Assembly: GCA_045105075.1 (NCBI GenBank) | Contig: JBGCDD010000151.1 | Coordinates: forward strand, 1-5,809 | Origin: JBGCDD01 sp045105075 | Lineage (GTDB): Bacteria > Pseudomonadota > Alphaproteobacteria > Rhodobacterales > Rhodobacteraceae | Reading direction: 5' to 3' | Length of the DNA stretch: 5,809 nucleotides | Shown here: positions 1 through 5,809 of the stretch, in pieces | Numbering within the stretch: position 1 is the first letter of the stretch | Layout of the letters: every line of letters starts with the position of its first letter | Translations under genes and position numbers: made by a program | The notes under the pieces: model-generated | Seen by the model: only the letters and a program-made list of their open reading frames with translations | Told to the model about the DNA's origin: nothing | Databases searched by the model: none

Positions 1-1
1 C

Positions 2-121
2 GCAGGCCGGCTGGGCGAACCCGAAGAAATCGCCCGCTGCGTCAGCTTCCTGGTCAGCGACGACGCAGGCTTCATCAACGGATCAACCATCTCCGCAAAC
101 GGCGCGCAGTTCTTCGTGTGA
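2..121 (+). CDS. phbB: Acetoacetyl-CoA reductase (SDR family), C-terminal 39 residues only
   Basis: Only the 3' end of the gene is present; the frame enters from the left edge and stops at TGA 119-121. The tail starts AGRLGEPEEIARCVSFL and ends DAGFINGSTISANGAQFFV. This is the typical end of a classical short-chain dehydrogenase: the RLGEPEEIA segment, a helix, then the SDDAGFxxGSTISxNG turn. That wording is closest to PHB-type acetoacetyl-CoA reductases, which reduce acetoacetyl-CoA to (R)-3-hydroxybutyryl-CoA with NADPH in the cytoplasm for polyhydroxybutyrate synthesis. The cofactor-binding and catalytic Ser-Tyr-Lys residues lie outside the window, so a FabG-like 3-oxoacyl-ACP reductase or another SDR cannot be excluded. 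The ending NGAQFF differs slightly from the more usual NGGQY. None of the 39 sense codons ends in T, unlike the genes downstream. aceE starts 21 bp after its stop. Confidence 0.75.
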   Translation, partial: AGRLGEPEEIARCVSFLVSDDAGFINGSTISANGAQFFV

Positions 122-130
122 CCGACGGAA

Positions 131-135
131 AAGGA
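131..135 (+). promoter_or_regulatory. Ribosome binding site of aceE
   Basis: AAGGA lies 7 bases before the ATG at 143, a good Shine-Dalgarno match at normal spacing. It supports this ATG as the start. The whole 21-bp spacer (122-142) holds little else, with no room for a usual promoter or terminator, so aceE is probably translated from a message shared with the upstream reductase. Confidence 0.75.
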
Positions 136-142
136 TAGCGAT

Positions 143-2797
143 ATGAAAGACTTGGGACCAGATACAGACCCCGTGGAAAGCCAGGAATGGCAAGAAGCAA
201 TTGAAGATGTGATCGAAAGGGATGGGCCAAACCGGGCGCATTATTTGTTGGACAAGGCGGTTCAGCAGGCCCGGGCGGCCGGGGCGACGCTGCCATTTTC
301 GGCCACAACTCCGTATCAGAACACGATTCCTGCCGATGATCAGGCCGATTTTCCCGGCGACATGGACATGGAGTGGCGCATTCGGACGATCAATCGCTGG
401 AACGCGATGGCGACGGTGGTGCGGCGCAACAAGGAAAGCAGCGAATATGGCGGGCACATTGCGTCATTTGCCAGCTCGGCTGTGATGTATGATGTGGGTC
501 TTAACCACTTTTGGCGCTCAAAATCGGCGATTCACGGCGGTGATCTGGTGTTTTTTCAGGGACATGTGATCCCGGGGATTTATGCGCGCTCGTTTATGGA
601 AGGGCGGATCAGCGAGGCGGAGTTGGAGAATTTCCGCAGTGAAGTGGATGGCAAAGGGCTGTCGAGCTATCCGCACCCATGGTTAATGCCGGACTATTGG
701 CAGTTCCCGACGGTGTCGATGGGGCTGGGCCCGCTGATGGCGATTTATCAGGCCAGGTTCATGAAATATATGCACAATCGTGGGCATATCGACATGGCGG
801 ATCGCAAGGTTTGGTGTTTCCTCGGCGACGGTGAAATGGACGAACCCGAAAGCCGGGGCGCGATTGATCTGGCGGCGCGCGAAGGTTTGGACAACCTGAT
901 TTTTGTGATCAATTGTAACTTGCAACGGCTGGATGGGCCGGTGCGCGGCAATGGCAAGATCGTGCAGGAACTTGAGGGCGATTTTCGCGGCGCGGGCTGG
1001 AATGTAATCAAGCTGCTGTGGGGCAAGGGCTGGGATCAGCTTTTGGAAAAAGACACCAGCGGGCGATTGCGTCAGTTGATGGATGAGACAGTGGACGGCG
1101 ACTATCAGACGTTCAAATCCAAGGATGGCGCGTATATTCGCGAGCACTTCTTTGGTAAATATCCGGAAACGGCGGCCCTGGTCGAAGACTGGAGCGACGA
1201 TCAGATCTGGGCGCTGCGCCGGGGCGGACATGACCCTGAAAAGGTGTTTACCGTTTTCAAACGCGCCAGCGAGACCGTGGGCCAGCCCAGCTGTTTGTTG
1301 ATCAAGACGGTCAAGGGCTATGGCATGGGCACGGCGGGCGAGGGGCAAAACACCACGCACCAGCAAAAGAAATTGGCCGAAGATCAGCTGCGCGCGTTCC
1401 GTGATCGGTTTGATATTCCGGTCAGCGACGAAGACTTGGGCAAGGCGCCTTTTGTGTCGCTGAACAACGCGCAAAAGGCGTATCTTGCGGACCGTCGCAA
1501 GGCATTGGGCGGGGCGTTTCCAATCCGTCATTCAAAGGTCGATGCGCTGGAGATTCCAGAATTGTCCAAGTTTGACGCGCAGTTAAAAGGGACCGGCGCG
1601 CGCGAGATTTCGACGACAATGGCCTTTGTGCGGATCCTGACGACGTTGCTACGGGACAAGAAGATCGGCAAGAATGTGGTGCCGATTGTGCCCGATGAGA
1701 GCCGCACGTTTGGGATGGAGGGGCTGTTCCGATCGGTTGGGATCTATAACCCGCTGGGGCAGAACTACACGCCGCAAGACGCCGATCAGATGTCGTATTA
1801 CAAAGAAAGCATCAGCGGACAGGTGCTGCAGGAGGGCATCAACGAAGCCGGTGCGATGGCCGACTGGATCGCGGCGGCGACGTCCTATTCCAACCACGGT
1901 GTTCAGATGATTCCGTTTTTCATCTATTATTCGATGTTTGGGTTTCAGCGGATCGGTGATCTGGCCTGGGCGGCGGGCGACAGCCGGGCACGTGGGTTCA
2001 TGCTGGGCGGGACGGCCGGGCGCACCACGCTGAATGGTGAAGGGTTGCAGCACGAGGATGGGCACAGTCACATTCTGGCGGGCACAATTCCAAACTGCAT
2101 CAGCTATGATCCGACGTTCCAATACGAGGTTGCGGTGATCGTGCAGCACGGCTTGCAGCGGATGTATGTAAACCACGAGGACGTGTATTTTTACCTAACG
2201 CTGATGAACGAAAACTACAGCCATCCGGACATGCCGATGGGTGTTGAGGACGACATTATCAAAGGGCTTTACCGGTTTTCGCAGGTGAAAAAGCCGGGCA
2301 AAAAACATGTCAATCTGATGGGATCTGGCACGATTTTGGTGCAGGCGATGAAGGCGGCCGAAATGTTGAAGGAGGACTTTGGGGTCACCTCGGATATCTG
2401 GTCGGCGACGTCGTTCAATGAGCTGGCACGCGAAGGGCAGGATTGTCTGCGCTGGAACCGGTTGAACCCGCTGGACGATGAAAAGGTGCCATTTGTGACG
2501 CAGGCGCTGGCCTCGGCCAAGGGTCCGATCATCGCGGCCACGGATTACATGAAAAGCTTTGCAGATCAGATCCGTGCGATGGTGCCGGGCGATTACACGG
2601 TGCTGGGCACGGACGGTTTCGGACGTTCGGACAGTCGGGTGAACCTGCGGCGCTTTTTCGAGGTGGATGCCAATCATATTGCAGGCGCGGCGATGGAGCG
2701 GTTGTACCGCGCGGGGTCGATCAGCAAGGCGGATATGCAAAAGGCGATCCAGAAATACGACATCACCGGCGACAAGCCGAACCCGCGTTTGGTGTGA
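143..2797 (+). CDS. aceE: Pyruvate dehydrogenase E1 component, homodimeric type
   Basis: The 884-residue protein is almost the same length as E. coli AceE (887). It decarboxylates pyruvate on thiamine diphosphate and reductively acetylates the lipoyl group of E2, in the cytoplasmic pyruvate dehydrogenase complex. The N-terminal stretch (about 1-55), including DPVESQEWQEAIEDVIER, matches the family's E2-docking region. The ThDP/Mg motif runs from GDGEMDEPES (228-237) to NCNLQRLDG (257-265); D229, N259 and Q261 are the expected Mg-ligand positions by homology. Other conserved active-site segments are GGHIASF (H105), QGHVIPG (H141), NTTHQQKK (H406), PDESRTFGMEG (517-527), LQEGINE (E564 is the likely catalytic glutamate) and LQHEDGHSH (635-643). 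The C-terminal transketolase-like domain ends with GTDGFGRSDSR (822-832). No frameshift or missing key residue is visible. It is distinct from the alpha2beta2 E1 (PdhA/PdhB) usual in Alphaproteobacteria. The start is backed by AAGGA 7 bases upstream, and aceF begins 22 bp after the stop. Confidence 0.98.
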   Translation: MKDLGPDTDPVESQEWQEAIEDVIERDGPNRAHYLLDKAVQQARAAGATLPFSATTPYQNTIPADDQADFPGDMDMEWRIRTINRWNAMATVVRRNKESSEYGGHIASFASSAVMYDVGLNHFWRSKSAIHGGDLVFFQGHVIPGIYARSFMEGRISEAELENFRSEVDGKGLSSYPHPWLMPDYWQFPTVSMGLGPLMAIYQARFMKYMHNRGHIDMADRKVWCFLGDGEMDEPESRGAIDLAAREGLDNLIFVINCNLQRLDGPVRGNGKIVQELEGDFRGAGWNVIKLLWGKGWDQLLEKDTSGRLRQLMDETVDGDYQTFKSKDGAYIREHFFGKYPETAALVEDWSDDQIWALRRGGHDPEKVFTVFKRASETVGQPSCLLIKTVKGYGMGTAGEGQNTTHQQKKLAEDQLRAFRDRFDIPVSDEDLGKAPFVSLNNAQKAYLADRRKALGGAFPIRHSKVDALEIPELSKFDAQLKGTGAREISTTMAFVRILTTLLRDKKIGKNVVPIVPDESRTFGMEGLFRSVGIYNPLGQNYTPQDADQMSYYKESISGQVLQEGINEAGAMADWIAAATSYSNHGVQMIPFFIYYSMFGFQRIGDLAWAAGDSRARGFMLGGTAGRTTLNGEGLQHEDGHSHILAGTIPNCISYDPTFQYEVAVIVQHGLQRMYVNHEDVYFYLTLMNENYSHPDMPMGVEDDIIKGLYRFSQVKKPGKKHVNLMGSGTILVQAMKAAEMLKEDFGVTSDIWSATSFNELAREGQDCLRWNRLNPLDDEKVPFVTQALASAKGPIIAATDYMKSFADQIRAMVPGDYTVLGTDGFGRSDSRVNLRRFFEVDANHIAGAAMERLYRAGSISKADMQKAIQKYDITGDKPNPRLV

Positions 2798-2804
2798 GCG
2801 GGTC

Positions 2805-2810
2805 AAGGAG
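2805..2810 (+). promoter_or_regulatory. Ribosome binding site of aceF
   Basis: AAGGAG lies 9 bases before the ATG at 2820, within the 22-bp gap after aceE. It decides the start of aceF: the same frame stays open upstream to an ATG at 2667 inside aceE, but that would add 51 residues unlike any lipoyl domain, while the lipoyl domain begins directly after 2820. Confidence 0.85.
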
Positions 2811-2819
2811 ACTGGAACT

Positions 2820-4079
2820 ATGACTGTAGACGTAAAAGTACCCGATATTGGCGATTTCGACGACGTGCCGGTGCTGAGCATTTTGGTGAGCGTGGGTGAT
2901 GTGATTGCCGAAGAAGACCCGTTGGTGGAGTTGGAGAGCGACAAGGCGACAATGGAAGTGCCGTCGCCTGCGGCCGGAAAAGTGTTGGAAATCAAGGTGG
3001 CTGAGGGTGACAAAGTGTCGGAAGGCTCGCTGTTGCTGGTGCTTGAGGGAACGGCGGCTGCGCCGGCCATCGAGGCCGCCCCAGCCGCGGCCGCTGTCGC
3101 GGCGGCGCCGGTTGCTGCGGTTGCGGCCCCAACCCCGACCCCGGCCCTGGTGGTGACGGATGCGGGGTTTGGCAAGGCGCATGCGTCGCCGTCGGTGCGG
3201 GCCTTTGCGCGTCAGTTGGAGATTGATCTGGCCAAGGTGAACGGCACCGGGCGTAAGGGACGGATCCTGCGGGAGGATGTGACCAAGTTTTTGAAATCAT
3301 CCGCTGTTGTGGCTCCGGTTTCGGGCGGTGCATCGGGTGGGATGGGCATTCCGCCGATCCCTGTTGTGGATTTTTCCAAGTTTGGACCAGTCGAAGATGT
3401 CGAGATGGCGCGGATCAAGAAGCTGTCGGGGCCGGCATTGCATCGGTCTTGGCTGAACATTCCGCATGTGACGCATAATGAAGAGGCTGACATCACTGAT
3501 CTGGATGGGTATCGGCGCGAATTGGACACGCAGGCCAAGACCGAAGGGTATCGCGTGACGCTTTTGTCCTTTGTGATCAAGGCGTCGGTGTCGGCGTTAA
3601 AGGCGCATTGGGAGCTGAATTCTTCGGTGCATCCGGACGGGGACAAGTTGATCAAGAAGGCGTTTTACAACATCGGCTTTGCCGCTGACACGCCGGGTGG
3701 ATTGATGGTGCCGGTGATCAAGGATGCGGATCGCAAGGGGATTGTTGAGATTTCCAAAGAGCTGGGCGACTTGTCGGCCAAGGCGCGGGACGGTGCGCTG
3801 AAGGGGGGCGATATGTCGGGAGCGACGTTTACGATTTCGTCTTTGGGCGGGATCGGCGGGACATCGTTCACGCCGATTGTGAATGCGCCTGAGGTGGCGA
3901 TTTTGGGTTTGACGCGATCAAAAATGGCACCGGTTTGGGATGGCGAGGCGTTTCAGCCGCGCAATATGCAGCCCTTGTCGCTGAGTTATGATCACCGTGC
4001 GATTGATGGTGCGCTGGCGGCGCGGTTCTGTGCCACGTTGAAACACCTGCTCGGCGATGTGCGCCGGCTGATGCTGTAG
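2820..4079 (+). CDS. aceF: Dihydrolipoyl acetyltransferase (E2 of pyruvate dehydrogenase), one lipoyl domain
   Basis: The 419-residue core subunit of the complex moves the acetyl group from its lipoyl arm to CoA. Domains in order: a lipoyl domain (about 3-77) with ELESDKATMEVPSP, where K42 is the lipoylated lysine; a flexible Ala/Pro-rich linker (78-118); a peripheral subunit-binding domain (about 121-159: HASPSVRAFARQLEIDL, then GTGRKGRILREDV); a second linker rich in Gly, Val and Ser; and the catalytic domain (about 182-419). The active-site motif is SYDHRAIDG (389-397), with H392 and D396 the catalytic histidine and aspartate. FSKFGPVEDVEMARIKKLSG and PHVTHNEEADITDLD resemble E2 of Beta- and Gammaproteobacteria. 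It has a single lipoyl domain, against three in E. coli AceF, so it is much shorter than that 630-residue protein. Its lipoyl domain is nearly identical to the one in the next gene. The stop is 12 bp before lpd. E2 of an oxoglutarate complex is unlikely given the adjacent aceE and the core wording. Confidence 0.97.
   Translation: MTVDVKVPDIGDFDDVPVLSILVSVGDVIAEEDPLVELESDKATMEVPSPAAGKVLEIKVAEGDKVSEGSLLLVLEGTAAAPAIEAAPAAAAVAAAPVAAVAAPTPTPALVVTDAGFGKAHASPSVRAFARQLEIDLAKVNGTGRKGRILREDVTKFLKSSAVVAPVSGGASGGMGIPPIPVVDFSKFGPVEDVEMARIKKLSGPALHRSWLNIPHVTHNEEADITDLDGYRRELDTQAKTEGYRVTLLSFVIKASVSALKAHWELNSSVHPDGDKLIKKAFYNIGFAADTPGGLMVPVIKDADRKGIVEISKELGDLSAKARDGALKGGDMSGATFTISSLGGIGGTSFTPIVNAPEVAILGLTRSKMAPVWDGEAFQPRNMQPLSLSYDHRAIDGALAARFCATLKHLLGDVRRLML
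2829..3047 (+). repeat. Lipoyl-domain repeat, copy 1 (in aceF)
   Basis: This 219-bp stretch (AceF residues 4-76) aligns without gaps to 4095-4313 in lpd. By hand count, 195 of 219 bases and 69 of 73 residues agree. The longest exact runs are 2912-2935 and 2976-3001; differences are denser in the first 99 bases. Of the 24 base changes, 18 are in codons that keep the same amino acid. Confidence 0.9.
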
Positions 4080-4082
4080 GGG

Positions 4083-4088
4083 GGCGGA
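4083..4088 (+). promoter_or_regulatory. Weak putative ribosome binding site of lpd
   Basis: The 12-bp gap after the aceF stop contains a run of five G (4080-4084) followed by CGGAACC and then ATG at 4092. GGCGGA is only a poor match to the Shine-Dalgarno consensus and sits 3 bases from the start codon. Translation of lpd may therefore rely partly on coupling to aceF (inference). Confidence 0.4.
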
Positions 4089-4091
4089 ACC

Positions 4092-5809
4092 ATGGACGTC
4101 AAAGTACCTGATATTGGTGATTTCAGCGATGTTCCTGTGCTCAGCATTTTGGTGAGTGTGGGCGATGTGATCGCGCCAGAAGACCCGTTGGTGGAGTTGG
4201 AAAGCGACAAGGCGACGATGGAAGTGCCGTCACCTGCTGCGGGAAAAGTGTTGGAAATCAAGGTGGCAGAGGGCGACAAAGTGTCGGAAGGCGCGGTGTT
4301 GCTGGTGCTTGAGGCATCGCAGGCAGATGCGCCCTCGGCGGGCATCGAGCCCGCCTCGTCCGCAGCCCCCGTGGCCGTGCCCGCAAGCGGGACAGCCACA
4401 GGAGCAGGCGCGCACCACGCCGAAATAGTTGTTCTTGGCTCTGGCCCGGGCGGCTATACAGCAGCGTTTCGCGCGGCGGATCTGGGAAAATCAGTCATTT
4501 TGATCGAGCGCAATCCGACCCTGGGTGGCGTGTGTTTGAATGTGGGATGCATCCCGTCCAAGGCGTTGTTGCACGCGGCCAAGGTGATTACCGAAACCGA
4601 AGAGATGGGCGCGCATGGGGTGGTTTTTGCCAAACCAAAGATCGATCTGGACGCATTGCGCGGCTGGAAAGACGGTGTCGTTGGCCAGTTAACCGGCGGT
4701 TTGGACGGGTTGTCAAAAGGGCGCAAGGTGGAGGTTGTACGTGGCACCGGCGTGTTTTCGGGCCCTAACATGATTGCAGTTTCCGGGCCCGACGGCGACA
4801 CCACGGTTAGCTTTGACAGTTGTATTATTGCGGCTGGGTCCGAACCTGTTGAGCTGCCGTTTATTCCCCATGACGATCCGCGGGTGATGGATTCGACCGG
4901 GGCGCTGGAGCTGGTGGATATTCCCAAGCGGATGTTGGTTTTGGGCGGTGGCATCATTGGGCTGGAAATGGCTTGTGTTTATGATGCTTTGGGCTCGAAA
5001 ATCACTGTGGTTGAGTTCATGGACCAGCTGATGCCCGGCGCGGACAAGGACATGGTCAAGCCTTTGTACAAGCGCATTGAGGGCCGGTATGAGAACATTC
5101 TGCTCAAGACCAAAGTCACCGGGATGGAAGCGCTGAAAAAGGGGCTTAAGGTGACGTTCGAGGATGCCAAAGGCGAGGTGTCGGTTGACACATTCGATCG
5201 TGTTCTGGTGTCTGTCGGGCGGCGCCCCAACGGCAAGTTGATCAATGCCGAAGCGGCTGGAGTGGCGGTGGATGAACGCGGATTCATTGCGGTCGACAAC
5301 CAGCAACGTACTGGTGTGCCTCACATTTTTGCGATTGGTGATGTGGTTGGTCAGCCGATGCTGGCGCACAAGGCCGTGCATGAAGGCAAGGTGGCCGCCG
5401 AGGTTGCAGCAGGTGAAAAGCGGTTCTTTGATGCGCGTGTGATCCCGTCGGTGGCCTATACCGATCCTGAGGTGGCTTGGGTTGGCGTGACTGAAACCGA
5501 AGCCAAGGCCAAAGGGTTGAAGATCGGCAAAGGCGTGTTTCCGTGGGCGGCCTCTGGGCGGTCATTGTCAAACGGGCGATCCGAAGGGATCACCAAGGTC
5601 CTTTTTGATCCAAGTGATGACCGGGTTATCGGCGCGGCAATTGTTGGCACAAATGCGGGCGATTTGATCGCGGAAGTGGCGCTGGCGATCGAGATGGGTT
5701 GCGATGCCGTCGATCTGGGCCACACAATCCATCCGCACCCGACGCTGTCGGAGACAGTCAACTTTGCGGCCGAGATGTTTGAGGGCACAATTACCGATCT
5801 AATGCCGCC
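4092..5809 (+). CDS. lpdA: Dihydrolipoyl dehydrogenase (E3) with N-terminal lipoyl domain, last few codons missing
   Basis: E3 flavoprotein that reoxidises dihydrolipoyl groups of the pyruvate dehydrogenase complex, reducing NAD+ via a redox disulfide and FAD. 572 full codons are visible with no stop before the window edge; the end, EMFEGTITDLMPP, is where this family normally finishes, so probably only a handful of residues are missing. Domains: lipoyl domain (about 1-75, lipoylated lysine K40 in ELESDKATMEV); Ala/Pro/Ser-rich linker (75-108); FAD-binding GSGPGG (116-121); redox disulfide GGVCLNVGCIPSK with C148 and C153; NAD-binding GGGIIG (285-290); second FAD motif AIGDV (414-418); and the dimerisation domain with HPHPTLSE, giving H549 and E554 as the catalytic pair. 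All key residues are present. Lipoyl-bearing E3 proteins are known from Neisseria and Ralstonia pyruvate dehydrogenase operons. The start matches the lipoyl domain start 12 bp after aceF. Confidence 0.97.
   Translation, partial: MDVKVPDIGDFSDVPVLSILVSVGDVIAPEDPLVELESDKATMEVPSPAAGKVLEIKVAEGDKVSEGAVLLVLEASQADAPSAGIEPASSAAPVAVPASGTATGAGAHHAEIVVLGSGPGGYTAAFRAADLGKSVILIERNPTLGGVCLNVGCIPSKALLHAAKVITETEEMGAHGVVFAKPKIDLDALRGWKDGVVGQLTGGLDGLSKGRKVEVVRGTGVFSGPNMIAVSGPDGDTTVSFDSCIIAAGSEPVELPFIPHDDPRVMDSTGALELVDIPKRMLVLGGGIIGLEMACVYDALGSKITVVEFMDQLMPGADKDMVKPLYKRIEGRYENILLKTKVTGMEALKKGLKVTFEDAKGEVSVDTFDRVLVSVGRRPNGKLINAEAAGVAVDERGFIAVDNQQRTGVPHIFAIGDVVGQPMLAHKAVHEGKVAAEVAAGEKRFFDARVIPSVAYTDPEVAWVGVTETEAKAKGLKIGKGVFPWAASGRSLSNGRSEGITKVLFDPSDDRVIGAAIVGTNAGDLIAEVALAIEMGCDAVDLGHTIHPHPTLSETVNFAAEMFEGTITDLMP
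4095..4313 (+). repeat. Lipoyl-domain repeat, copy 2 (in lpd)
   Basis: This is the partner of 2829-3047 and encodes Lpd residues 2-74. Exact runs are 4178-4201 and 4242-4267. The four residue differences from the E2 copy (E2 to E3) are D14 to S12, E31 to P29, S70 to A68 and L71 to V69; none touches the DKA lipoylation turn. The similarity ends in the linker: the Ala/Pro-rich linkers that follow do not align. Confidence 0.9.

Noticed and set aside
683..1531. 282-codon open frame on the minus strand inside aceE
   Set aside because: It lies antisense to the strongly conserved ThDP-binding part of aceE. Long antisense frames are expected in GC-rich genes, and no family is recognisable.
2667..2819. 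Upstream in-frame extension of aceF starting at ATG 2667
   Set aside because: It overlaps the conserved C-terminus of aceE, its translation is Arg-rich and unlike any E2, and the ATG at 2820 has a good RBS and begins the lipoyl domain.
3048..3173. GC-rich, repetitive Ala/Pro codon stretch in aceF that might look like low-complexity or inserted DNA
   Set aside because: It keeps the reading frame and lies between the lipoyl and subunit-binding domains, exactly where E2 proteins carry a flexible Ala/Pro linker.
2195..3175. 326-codon open frame on the minus strand, rich in Ala, Gly, Ser and Thr
   Set aside because: It spans the end of aceE and the start of aceF, both certain genes. Its composition mirrors the plus-strand codon bias, and it shows no recognisable domain.
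4713..5381. 222-codon open frame on the minus strand inside lpd
   Set aside because: It is a shadow of the NAD-binding region of lpd, with a His/Asn-rich composition that comes from the opposite strand and no known motif.

Overview
The window holds the 3' end of a short-chain dehydrogenase gene, most like the PHB-type acetoacetyl-CoA reductase phbB. It is followed on the same strand by a full set of pyruvate dehydrogenase complex genes: aceE (E1, homodimeric type), aceF (E2, dihydrolipoyl acetyltransferase) and an lpd (E3, dihydrolipoyl dehydrogenase) with an N-terminal lipoyl domain. The window ends inside the last few codons of lpd.

Layout: 1-121 is the phbB tail; 122-142 is a 21-bp spacer with a Shine-Dalgarno site; 143-2797 is aceE; 2798-2819 is a 22-bp spacer; 2820-4079 is aceF; 4080-4091 is a 12-bp spacer; 4092-5809 is lpd, open at the right edge. 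Nearly every base is coding. No gap is large enough for an ordinary promoter or a hairpin terminator, so the four genes look like one transcription unit whose promoter lies left of the window. I see no RNA genes, mobile elements, CRISPR arrays or attachment sites.

Together, AceE decarboxylates pyruvate on thiamine diphosphate and reductively acetylates a lipoyl group. AceF passes the acetyl group to CoA. Lpd reoxidises the dihydrolipoyl group with FAD and passes electrons to NAD+. The acetyl-CoA formed is the precursor of acetoacetyl-CoA, the substrate of PhbB, so the linkage suggests joint control of acetyl-CoA supply and polyhydroxybutyrate storage (inference).

Organism: moderately GC-rich DNA and a PhbB-like C-terminus are compatible with a PHB-making proteobacterium, and I would guess an alphaproteobacterium, perhaps Rhodobacterales. 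The E1, E2 and E3 proteins, however, are of the kind best known from Beta- and Gammaproteobacteria. Taxonomy is tentative. Most of the window is well-understood central metabolism, and I found no sign of a new system. The most notable points are the close similarity of the E2 and E3 lipoyl domains, the link to phbB, and a possible change of codon use at the phbB/aceE boundary.
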